16,648 bases of DNA from Lentisphaeria bacterium UBA1724. GTDB taxonomy: Bacteria; Verrucomicrobiota; Lentisphaeria; Oligosphaerales; Oligosphaeraceae. The position numbers and the translations under genes are program-made. This document shows positions 6,690 to 13,912 of the stretch, piece after piece; position 1 is the first letter of the stretch, and each line of letters starts with the position of its first letter. The stretch lies in the NCBI GenBank assembly GCA_002315885.1, contig DCIO01000030.1, positions 1 through 16,648 of the forward strand, written 5' to 3'. A model generated the notes under the pieces. That model had not been told where the DNA came from. It worked only from the letters and a program-made list of their open reading frames with translations, and did not search any database.

Positions 6690-8393
6690 TTAGCAGAGGC
6701 GGTGGAGTTCAGAGAGGTCAGTGATGCCCTGGAGGACTTTCTGGTATGCGTCATTGACGTATGGTGTCCAGCCTGCCTTGCGTGCCTTTTCCCGCAGGAG
6801 CGCGTTGGGGGATTTTGCGGAGATGAGGTCCTCCAGTTCTTCGTTGACTTCGAGGATTTCGTAGATACCGATCCGTCCTGCGTAGCCCGTATTGCGGCAA
6901 TACATGCATCCACCTGGGGCGGCTTTCTTGACGGCGTGAGTGTGGAGGCCGAGCTTCTTGGCGGTTGCGGCAAGGAGCTTTGCGTCTTCGGGAGCGATGT
7001 CGGTGTCCTGCATGGCGCAATTGGGACAGAGTTTTCTGACGAGTCGCTGTGCAATGACGCAATGGAGTGCGCTGGCTACCAGGTCGCTTTCCACGCCCAT
7101 GTTGATGAGGCGGTTGATGGCGCCTACCGCATCGCTGGTGTGGAGTGTGGATAAGACCAAATGTCCCGTCAGAGCGGCCTGGATGGCGATTTCTGCGGTC
7201 TCCCGGTCACGAATTTCGCCCACGAGAATCACATCGGGGTCGTGGCGCAGAATAGAACGGAGTGTCGTGGAGAATGTCAGACCGATTTCCGTGTGTGTCT
7301 GAATCTGTGTAATGCCCGGGATGTCGTATTCCACGGGATCTTCCACGGTGATGATTTTCAGGTCGGGTCGGTCGGTCATCAAGTGGGAGAGGACGCTGTA
7401 TAGAGTGGTGGTCTTGCCACTGCCCGTGGGACCCGTGACCAGAAGCAACCCGTTGGGACGGTGCATCTGGGTATTGAGACGCGTCAGGTGCTCAGGAGAG
7501 AGCCCAAGATTCGCCATCTCCATCATGAGATTCCCCGCGTTCAGCACACGCAGACAGAGGGTCTCGCCATGACGCGTGGGCAGAATGGAAACACGGAGAT
7601 CACGGATGCCATGCTTGCCCTGTATGCGCATTCTCCCATCGTGGGGAAGACGTTTTTCCGCGATATCCAGATGCGCCAGGACTTTGATGCGGGAGACGAT
7701 GGAGTCCGCCAGCGCCTCGATGCCAGGCGGCGTGGAGACTTCCTGGAGCAACCCGTCAATACGGAAACGGATCTTGAGTTTGCCCGGGAAGGGCTCCAGG
7801 TGGATGTCAGTGGCGCCTGCGGATAATGCGGCATCCAGGATTTCATCCACCAGGCTGACGACGGAGTCCCCTTCGGAATTCTCTCCCGTGGTCTCCAGGG
7901 GGGCGATTTCTTCGGTCACGGCAGGCGCTTCGGCAGAACGCTGGTCTCGGATTTTCCGGACTTTTTCCGCGCCGATGCCGTAGGAGTTCTGGAGTTGTGT
8001 CTCCACTGCGGAGGCGGGTGCCAGAGAGGGCGAGCAGGGCATTCCCAGCAGGAGCCGCAATTGGTCTAACTGGGCGGCTTGGGGAATATGGGCGAAGGCG
8101 ACGGTGAGGATGCCGTCCTCCAGGCGCATAGGTATGCAGGAGAAATTCTGTGCCAGCGCCTGGGGAATCTTCGCCAGTGCCTCGGTGGTGGGTGGCGTGG
8201 CGACAGGATTGCACAGGGGCAATCCCGTCAATTTCGCCAGAGCCTCATAGACTTTGTCTTCCTGGCAGAATCCCAAGGCAATCACGGCCTCTTCCATGGA
8301 TTGCCCCGTGCGTTGGACGCGCTTTTGGGCGGTATTCACCTCTTCTGGCGTCATTGCGCCATCCTGGAGAAGTTGTGTAAAGAGGTCGGTCAT
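6690..8393 (-). CDS. gspE: Type II secretion / type IV pilus assembly ATPase (GspE/PilB family)
   Basis: The 567-aa cytoplasmic hexameric motor powers pseudopilus or pilus assembly. The N-terminal 140 residues fit the GspE N1/MshEN-type domain (VIALGFCQEDKVYEALAKLTGLP at about 37-59). The catalytic half has Walker A GPTGSGKTTTLY (321-332), the Asp box IITVEDPVEYDI (347-358), Walker B with VGEIRDRETAEIA (391-403) and the His box GHLVLSTLHTSDA (410-422). A tetracysteine zinc site, CPNC (456-459) and CMYC (496-499), marks assembly ATPases of the GspE/PilB group and is absent from PilT retraction ATPases. The ATG at 8393 overlaps the stop of the preceding gene (ATGA), indicating translational coupling. 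No GspF/PilC platform gene follows. Confidence 0.95.
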   Translation of the reverse strand: MTDLFTQLLQDGAMTPEEVNTAQKRVQRTGQSMEEAVIALGFCQEDKVYEALAKLTGLPLCNPVATPPTTEALAKIPQALAQNFSCIPMRLEDGILTVAFAHIPQAAQLDQLRLLLGMPCSPSLAPASAVETQLQNSYGIGAEKVRKIRDQRSAEAPAVTEEIAPLETTGENSEGDSVVSLVDEILDAALSAGATDIHLEPFPGKLKIRFRIDGLLQEVSTPPGIEALADSIVSRIKVLAHLDIAEKRLPHDGRMRIQGKHGIRDLRVSILPTRHGETLCLRVLNAGNLMMEMANLGLSPEHLTRLNTQMHRPNGLLLVTGPTGSGKTTTLYSVLSHLMTDRPDLKIITVEDPVEYDIPGITQIQTHTEIGLTFSTTLRSILRHDPDVILVGEIRDRETAEIAIQAALTGHLVLSTLHTSDAVGAINRLINMGVESDLVASALHCVIAQRLVRKLCPNCAMQDTDIAPEDAKLLAATAKKLGLHTHAVKKAAPGGCMYCRNTGYAGRIGIYEILEVNEELEDLISAKSPNALLREKARKAGWTPYVNDAYQKVLQGITDLSELHRLC

Positions 8394-8989
8394 TCTTCGT
8401 GTTCTATGGTGAAAATCTGCGTCTTTCCGTAGGATATTGTGCCAAGGTCTTCGCCTTTTTCATTGGCAAGGCGGATGGCTTTTTCGGAGATCTCTGTCAG
8501 ATGGAAACCGCAATCCATCCCATCCCCTTGTTTGAGGTAGACTACTGCGACGCCCTTGTCGGAGTCGCTGACCTCGAGGATTGCGAATACAGCGCCCGTG
8601 ATTGCGGTGCGGAGGCCATTGAAGGAGATTACCACCGTGCGCTTTGGGTGAGTGGTCGGCAGGACTTCTTCAGGTTCAGGCGGTGTCATGACCTGTGGCG
8701 TTTGCACTGGCTGTTCCACTGCAACGGGGGGCTTTTCCAGGGGAAATGCGGTCACGAAGGGATTGTCGGTTCCTCTGCCGTTATTGGGCATCAGAAATTC
8801 TGGGGTGTCGTTTTCCCATTGGAAGAGATGTGGCGGTGTGGGAAGCATGACCTGCCGCGGCACTGGGGTGGGGGGGGCTTCCAGAATCACCTTCCAAGTG
8901 AAGAAAAGACCGCCTAGGATGATGATCAACAGGACGAGAATTTTCCGTTCCCAGTTGTGGTCCAGAAATGAGGAGAGAAGGTGCGGCAT
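8390..8989 (-). CDS. PilP/GspC-like inner-membrane protein of the pilus-like system
   Basis: The protein has 199 aa from the ATG at 8989. A longer in-frame reading to 9094 would overlap the PilO-like gene by 105 bp and adds an Arg/His-rich tail with no merit. A short cytoplasmic N-terminus precedes one transmembrane helix (about 16-34). Next is a long proline-rich periplasmic linker (about 38-117). A compact beta-rich C-terminal domain (about 118-199; VISFNGLRTAITG…GMDCGFHLTEISEKAIRL) has the look of the GspC homology region/PilP domain that docks on the secretin periplasmic ring. GAGGAG lies about 11 bp before the ATG and is one of the few plausible ribosome-binding sites in the window. The ATG overlaps the upstream stop (TAATG), and its own stop overlaps the gspE ATG. 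It may correspond to one of the uncharacterised proteins of the Akkermansia Amuc_1098-1102 locus. Confidence 0.7.
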   Translation of the reverse strand: MPHLLSSFLDHNWERKILVLLIIILGGLFFTWKVILEAPPTPVPRQVMLPTPPHLFQWENDTPEFLMPNNGRGTDNPFVTAFPLEKPPVAVEQPVQTPQVMTPPEPEEVLPTTHPKRTVVISFNGLRTAITGAVFAILEVSDSDKGVAVVYLKQGDGMDCGFHLTEISEKAIRLANEKGEDLGTISYGKTQIFTIEHEE

Positions 8990-9912
8990 TATTCTTGTGT
9001 CTCCTCTGGTTGTTGCGTCTCTTCTTCCTCTGCCTGGGGGGCGGTGAGAATGCCGGGCTGCATGAAGGCGCTGCACTGAATGGCGAACTCGCATCTCTCC
9101 ACGCGGTTTTCACTGCCAGGAAGCAGTGCGGTGGGAGGAACGGTCTTGACGGTGAGGCGCTTGATGGGCAGGAAACAATCTGGGGTCTGGATGGACTCCA
9201 TGAAACTCAAAAATTGATCCAGCGTCCCCAGGAAAGTCCCTTTGACGGGGAATTCCAGAAGGAAGATATTGCCCTCCGGCGTATCCTGGAGGGTGTAGGC
9301 TATGATGGGCAGCGCGTTGACACGCTTGACGCCATTGTCGTCCGTGGCCAGAGCGAGCCCCGCGGCTTTTGCCTTTTCCAGCATTTCCTGAATCGTCCAG
9401 AGCTTTCCCATCATCTGCCAGACAGGCTGTGTCTGTGTATCGTCATTTTGTTCGGAGAGGAGTGGATGTGGGGTGTTATCGTTGTCTACCAGAGTGAATT
9501 CTGCGGCGATGCGCTCCTGGAGGTCTTTGAAGTCCAGTCGTGTTGCGCCGTAGATGAAAGCCAGTGTATCGGAGTAGTTCTTTCGGATTTTGTTGGTGAA
9601 TGCCTGTGTGGCGTATGCGATTGTCTTTTCGCTCAGTGCATTCAGGCCCTCGAAGGCTTGTTGCGGATCGCCTTCCAGGAGTCTGGTGGCCGTATGGAGC
9701 TGCGTATCCAACAGGGCGGGATCTCGGGGCATTGCCAATTCATTGAAGCGCATGGCTTTTTCCTGAATGGATGCCTTTTTTCTGGAAAGGGCGATTTCCC
9801 GGGGGCGAATGAAGAGCGCGTACGCCAGAACAAGCATAAGCACAAAGGCACCCAGGCAAAATGCCAGGACGCGGTGCTGTTTGGGCCAATCTTTGCTTGT
9901 CGGAGAAAACAT
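8989..9912 (-). CDS. PilO-like assembly platform protein (Amuc_1100-like)
   Basis: The protein has 307 aa, a length similar to Akkermansia Amuc_1100. It has a short basic cytoplasmic N-terminus and one transmembrane helix (about 14-34). A helical/coiled-coil stretch follows (about 35-180). The C-terminal domain (about 195-285; VNALPIIAYTLQ…FPVKGTFLGTLDQFLSFMESI…IKRLTVKTV…CEFAIQCSAFM) has the alternating strand-helix pattern of the PilO/GspM ferredoxin-like fold. An acidic Glu/Gln tail ends the protein. PilO proteins pair with PilN and PilP to form the periplasmic side of the inner-membrane platform, matching the neighbours here. The ATG at 9912 lies 4 bp from the heptads of repeat element D, with no Shine-Dalgarno. 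The stop overlaps the next start. The assignment rests on topology, fold pattern and synteny, not on a computed alignment. Confidence 0.7.
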   Translation of the reverse strand: MFSPTSKDWPKQHRVLAFCLGAFVLMLVLAYALFIRPREIALSRKKASIQEKAMRFNELAMPRDPALLDTQLHTATRLLEGDPQQAFEGLNALSEKTIAYATQAFTNKIRKNYSDTLAFIYGATRLDFKDLQERIAAEFTLVDNDNTPHPLLSEQNDDTQTQPVWQMMGKLWTIQEMLEKAKAAGLALATDDNGVKRVNALPIIAYTLQDTPEGNIFLLEFPVKGTFLGTLDQFLSFMESIQTPDCFLPIKRLTVKTVPPTALLPGSENRVERCEFAIQCSAFMQPGILTAPQAEEEETQQPEETQE

Positions 9913-9916
9913 CTTT

Positions 9917-9980
9917 AATGCTTAATGCTTAATGCTTAATGCTTAATGTCGGATGGGGAAGTGTCCCCATGCCCCTCTTC
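9917..9980 (-). repeat. Composite repeat element D (diverged copy inside the pilus operon)
   Basis: Four perfect AATGCTT heptads (9917-9944) plus AATG are followed by a core at 9951-9980 that folds as ATGGGG-AAGTGT-CCCCAT. Relative to A-C the second pair of the stem has changed from G-C to T-A on both sides, a compensatory change that keeps the helix, and the loop is still 6 nt. A decayed second heptad block (9982-10022, with two AATGAGG units) follows, as after element A. The heptads end 4 bp before the ATG of the PilO-like gene. Confidence 0.92.
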
Positions 9981-10031
9981 GTTAATTCGGAATGTGAAAT
10001 GAAGAATGAGGAATGAGGAATTGTCCCCGAG

Positions 10032-11837
10032 CTACTGGAGGGAAGGAGGCGGGAGTGAGGCGGGGAGTTGGACGGGGGCTTCCAGGAACGGCAGTTGTAG
10101 GAAGAAGAGCGTGTAGTCCTTTTTCAGGATGTTCTTGTAGGTCTTCAGGAAATCGTTCCAGGGGGAGAGTTGCATTTCGACGAAGTCCTTGGAGAGGAAA
10201 TCCGAGTAGTCATCCACATTGATGAAGGTGTCTGAACGATTGAGTTCCCCCTGGAAATCCTTCATGGCCTGGTATTTGACATTGGTGGCAGGGAGGATGC
10301 CGCCGGCGTACATCCGTGTCAGCAGTGGGATTGTCTGGACGGGCGTGGCGCTAGGCATGACAGGCGTAGTCGTCAGTGTGTCTTCCCCATGGCTTCCCAC
10401 GGATGTGGCGGGCGTATTCCCCAGGATGTTGAGGGCGTCCGATGGAGTGGTGGGGAGTTGTGGCCTGTTATCCCGTCGCGGATTGGCGTTTGTCTGATTG
10501 CGGTGTTGAGCGTTGTCTTCCGCGAATGAGAATTCATCCGCCAGGTAGATGCACCAGGAGTCGCGTTTTGGGATGGGTATGGCGTCATACCAGGTCTGCA
10601 CGGAACTGACAAAGCGTTTGGTGCGCAGCGATGCCTCCACAATGGGCAGGATTTGGAGTTGTTTCGTCTGGAGTTCTTGGTAGGATTGCTTCAGTTTTGG
10701 CGCGGTGGCAAGGCAGTTGTCCAGGAACGCTTCTTGCTGCGTGAGTTGGATTTCCTGGAGATAGAGGTCCTTCGCGGAGTTGAAGAAAATCCAGGTGAGG
10801 AAGCAAACCAGGAGCAGCGCGGCCATTACCAGGAATGGGAATTCCTGGACTCGTTTCCGTTGCCAGGAGAGTTTGTCAGGCAGCAGTGAAATGCCGATAG
10901 GCGCGATGCCGAGTTTCTGGGCGGCCAGGCCGAATGCCAGGCTCATGGCGGGATAGACGCCATTTTTGACGGGTCCCGCGGAGGTGCCCTGTGGGCAGGA
11001 ACGGGCTGGCAATCCCAGGAGTTGCACGGGCAGGGCGGTGGTCTCTGCCACGCCTTCCAGGAAGCCATCCGTGGCGGCCAACGCACCGCTCAGCCAGATC
11101 TTTTCCGGGTGGGCCAGTCTGCCATCCCCCAGTTGGGTGTTGGTCCAGGCGCGAAGCGCGCTCAAGACTGCCTTCCCAAAGACCACGGGGTCATGCTGTG
11201 GGATGTCAAGGAGCTGAATCGCCTGAATGCGACTCTGCCAATTGATGACGAGTATCGAACTCTTTTCTCCGCATTCCAGAATCCCCTGGAGACCACTCTC
11301 CGCGGCGTCATTTTCCTGTAGCACCGCAAAAGCGTTGTATAGCGCAAGCCCTGCGGGGACCAGCTTGCTGACATCCACACTGCCACCTCGGTAGAAATCA
11401 CTCCATTTTTCCAACTCATCCTGGGGTGCGACAGCAATCAGCATAGGGTTGGTCTGACCTGGCATGGGAGCTACCTCCTGGAAACCATTGACCAGGGAGG
11501 TCCCCGATAAGCCCGCCAGTTGCTGGGTCTGATAAGCCACCATCTTCGCTAACTTGGCATTCTCATGGACGGGGGGAAAATCCGAGATGACGGTGTTGGC
11601 GATATTCTGGGGTAGCAGGCAGCAGACCTCGCTGGGATGGAATGCGTCTAAGTCACGCATCCACTCCAGGGCGGCCTTGCGGACTTCGCCTGCGTCGGTC
11701 AAGCCCTCGTTTCTCCAGGAGATGTAGTCCAAGGCAAGGATACGCCAGGCGTCTCCGCTTCTGGCTAGCCGCAGGCAGGACCCACCTTCTTCCGTGAAGG
11801 CAAGGCCGAAATTCAGATGTCTTCCAAAAAGTGACAT
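10032..11837 (-). CDS. PilM-PilN-like fusion protein (GspL-like architecture)
   Basis: The protein has 601 aa. Residues 1-310 follow the PilM/FtsA actin-like layout (VCCLLPQNIANTVISDFPPV at 71-90; KIWLSGALAATDGFLEGV at 246-263). The phosphate-binding motifs are lost: no GxDxG at the N-terminus, and ILVINWQ at 195-201 replaces DxG. ISLLP (316-320) then appears. It resembles the INLLP peptide with which PilN normally binds PilM, and here it is in cis. A transmembrane helix follows (about 333-353), then a coiled coil (about 355-410) and a PilN-like segment (410-440). A Pro/Thr/Asn-rich linker (about 440-505) and a C-terminal domain with a Pro-rich end complete it. It should tie the cytoplasmic motor to the periplasmic PilO-like protein. 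The gene starts at the ATG 11837, 11 bp after the secretin stop; GGAG sits unusually close to the ATG. Confidence 0.75.
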   Translation of the reverse strand: MSLFGRHLNFGLAFTEEGGSCLRLARSGDAWRILALDYISWRNEGLTDAGEVRKAALEWMRDLDAFHPSEVCCLLPQNIANTVISDFPPVHENAKLAKMVAYQTQQLAGLSGTSLVNGFQEVAPMPGQTNPMLIAVAPQDELEKWSDFYRGGSVDVSKLVPAGLALYNAFAVLQENDAAESGLQGILECGEKSSILVINWQSRIQAIQLLDIPQHDPVVFGKAVLSALRAWTNTQLGDGRLAHPEKIWLSGALAATDGFLEGVAETTALPVQLLGLPARSCPQGTSAGPVKNGVYPAMSLAFGLAAQKLGIAPIGISLLPDKLSWQRKRVQEFPFLVMAALLLVCFLTWIFFNSAKDLYLQEIQLTQQEAFLDNCLATAPKLKQSYQELQTKQLQILPIVEASLRTKRFVSSVQTWYDAIPIPKRDSWCIYLADEFSFAEDNAQHRNQTNANPRRDNRPQLPTTPSDALNILGNTPATSVGSHGEDTLTTTPVMPSATPVQTIPLLTRMYAGGILPATNVKYQAMKDFQGELNRSDTFINVDDYSDFLSKDFVEMQLSPWNDFLKTYKNILKKDYTLFFLQLPFLEAPVQLPASLPPPSLQ

Positions 11838-11848
11838 TCTCCGTTGCG

Positions 11849-13834
11849 TTATTTCGCTTCTTCCGCGGGAGCGGGGGAGGCGTGAACTGCCTCGGTCTCT
11901 TCCACGGACTTCTCAACTGGTTTCAGGGGAATGAGGTCTTCGGGGCGGATTTCGGGTGGCGGCGTATAGACCACGAATTGGCCCTTCTCATTGATGATGG
12001 TGGCCTTGACGAAAATCAGCAGATTCTTGGGCTCCTCCTGGACTACGGTATGCCGGAAGAGGAATCCGATGAGGGGCAGTTTTCCCAGGATAGGAATTGC
12101 CTTGACTTGGGATGTCTTGTTGTTTTCCACCATGCCGCCCAGGATGACCGTCTCCCCGCTCTTCAGAGTGACGGAGGTGGAGACGCCCTGTTCGTTGGTG
12201 CGGGGGAGTTTGACGGAGGTGACTGAATTCGTGGTAGTCTTGCCCTCCGTTGTCGTTTGGGTAGAAGTGTAGTCTTCCCAGGAGAGGAAGTTGATGATTT
12301 CGGGCTTGAGACCCAAGCTTACCGTCTGCATGTCATTGCCGATGTTCACCTTCACGTCCACGGTGATACCCGCCTGGAGAGTGGTGGGCTTTCCACGGGG
12401 GACCAGCACCTGGTTGGTGCCCTTGTCACCCTGGTCGATGGCCTGGACGGTGTATTCCTCAAAGTAGTAGTATTTTTCGCCTTTGCGGATACGGGCGGTA
12501 CGGTTGTTGGGAGCGGTGACGCGTGGTGCGGAGACGATGACGGAGCTGTTCTTGTTCTCAATGGCGGAGATCAGCATGTCGTAGGAACGGTTTCCGATGA
12601 TACCGCTGACGGTCATGCTACCGAAATTTCCGGCGGCAGTCTCTGCGGTGCGGACGCCCAAATCCGTGATGAAATCGGAGACATTTGCGTTGGTCTGGTT
12701 GTCGGGATAGATTTCCGAACCCGTCTGACCGCCGTTAGCCTTTGTGATTTCCACGCCGATGTCCTGGAGGTCGCTTTCGCTGATGGTGATGAATCGTGCT
12801 TCGATGACGGCCTGCAGTGGTGGCTTGTCCAATTCATGGACAAGCTTCTCCAAGTCGCGCAGGCGTTCACGGGTGTCCGTGATTACCAGGAGATTCCGGT
12901 TGGGATAGAAGGCGTATTTTCCGCCAGTTTGACAGCCCTCGTAGAATGTCTTGAGGGCATTTTCCAGTTCAGTATCGACTTCTTGAGAGGAGGCGAAGGC
13001 GGTCTTGGAATCTATTACACCCAGACCCTCGGGGACTTTCGGGATGACACCATGACGCAGGTGGATGAAATGAGTTTCCAGATGATAGCCGCTGGATGCG
13101 GGGGCGGGATTGACCCAAATCAAGTGGTCGGAAACACTGAAGGCAACACCCAGGTTCTTGGAGATATAGGCGAATATCTCGAAGAGGGGCACATCCTTGA
13201 AGTTACAGGAGAAGGTCTTGTTTTTGACCGTCTCGTCGCTGAAGATGATGTTGAGGGAATCGGCGATGTTGAGTTCGTCCAGTTCCTGGAGTTGCTGTGC
13301 CAGGTCGGCCAGGGGCATATTGCTGACTTTCAGGGAGATTTTCCGTGTGAGCATCTGCTCCAGTTTTCCCATGGGGATGAACTCCGGTTCCAGGTCAGGA
13401 GTGATTTCCACCACCGTGTCGTATGAATCGGGAACCAACTGCAGGTCCGCCGCCTCGTTCAGGGCACGCTGGTGGTTGATGGCCAGGGCAGTCTCGTTGA
13501 CACCCATGTTCCGGGCCAGGCTGTTCAGGCGCTTCAGGTCATCGATTTCCTCTTTGAACTCCGTCAGGGCATCCAGGGTGGCCAGCACTTCGTCCGCCTT
13601 GTCATACTCATGGGCGTTGATGAGGTCACGAACCAGCTTGAAGCGCTTGCGGACCTGGGCATCCAGGGCGCGTTTCCGGGCTGCCTCCTCCAGTTCCGCC
13701 TGCTTGGGACGATTCCGGGATTCCAAAACGCCATTGAGTTCCGCGCTGGGGGAGAGACTTTGGCAGGAAAGCACAGAGAATGCAAGTCCGGTGGCGACTG
13801 CGAGTGCTAGGATGGTGTTTGTATGCCTCATCAT
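11849..13834 (-). CDS. Secretin, outer-membrane pore of the pilus-like/type II system (Amuc_1098-like)
   Basis: The protein has 661 aa from the ATG at 13834. An adjacent in-frame ATG at 13831 is equally possible, and an upstream TTG at 13870 is unlikely. A signal peptide ends in VLSC, a weak lipobox with Cys at about residue 24, so it may be a lipoprotein secretin. A charged helical region follows (about 35-130). Periplasmic ring domains come next (about 155-340; SLNIIFSDETVKNKTFSCNF, and the YPNRNLLVITDTRERLRDLEKLVHELDKP segment). The secretin core runs from about 340 to 612 with VIVSAPRV, a beta-hairpin region, and the signature SGETVILGGM…IPILGKLPLIGFLFR…NLLIFVKATII. The C-terminal tail is Pro/Glu-rich (about 620-661). 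The gene heads the pilus block, 78 bp after ffh. A 7-bp inverted repeat lies in its leader. Confidence 0.92.
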   Translation of the reverse strand: MMRHTNTILALAVATGLAFSVLSCQSLSPSAELNGVLESRNRPKQAELEEAARKRALDAQVRKRFKLVRDLINAHEYDKADEVLATLDALTEFKEEIDDLKRLNSLARNMGVNETALAINHQRALNEAADLQLVPDSYDTVVEITPDLEPEFIPMGKLEQMLTRKISLKVSNMPLADLAQQLQELDELNIADSLNIIFSDETVKNKTFSCNFKDVPLFEIFAYISKNLGVAFSVSDHLIWVNPAPASSGYHLETHFIHLRHGVIPKVPEGLGVIDSKTAFASSQEVDTELENALKTFYEGCQTGGKYAFYPNRNLLVITDTRERLRDLEKLVHELDKPPLQAVIEARFITISESDLQDIGVEITKANGGQTGSEIYPDNQTNANVSDFITDLGVRTAETAAGNFGSMTVSGIIGNRSYDMLISAIENKNSSVIVSAPRVTAPNNRTARIRKGEKYYYFEEYTVQAIDQGDKGTNQVLVPRGKPTTLQAGITVDVKVNIGNDMQTVSLGLKPEIINFLSWEDYTSTQTTTEGKTTTNSVTSVKLPRTNEQGVSTSVTLKSGETVILGGMVENNKTSQVKAIPILGKLPLIGFLFRHTVVQEEPKNLLIFVKATIINEKGQFVVYTPPPEIRPEDLIPLKPVEKSVEETEAVHASPAPAEEAK

Positions 13835-13854
13835 GGTTTTGATTTCCAAGAGAA

Positions 13855-13874
13855 TTGTTTGGATGTTCAAACAA
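13855..13874 (-). other. Short inverted repeat in the secretin leader
   Basis: TTGTTTG (13855-13861) and CAAACAA (13868-13874) form a perfect 7-bp dyad around a 6-nt loop, about 20 bp before the secretin ATG. It is A/T-rich and weak as an RNA hairpin, so an operator-like role is as likely as an RNA role. Chance occurrence is quite possible. Confidence 0.35.
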
Positions 13875-13912
13875 ACAACGGTGAGAATCCGCGGAAGCGA
13901 GGAGGGAAGGGT

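Noticed and set aside
8990..9094. 35-residue N-terminal extension of the PilP/GspC-like gene
   Set aside because: It lies wholly within the PilO-like coding sequence, is Arg/His-rich, and the ATG at 8989 has the TAATG coupling and an upstream GAGGAG.
8968..9918. 316-codon open frame on the plus strand opposite the PilO-like gene
   Set aside because: The opposite strand fits the operon by overlap with its neighbour, topology and synteny. The antisense product is Cys/Gly-rich with no domain.
12257..13426. 389-codon open frame on the plus strand opposite the secretin gene
   Set aside because: It is antisense to the secretin core with no motif of its own; composition (Val/Gly/Asp-rich) mirrors the opposite codons.
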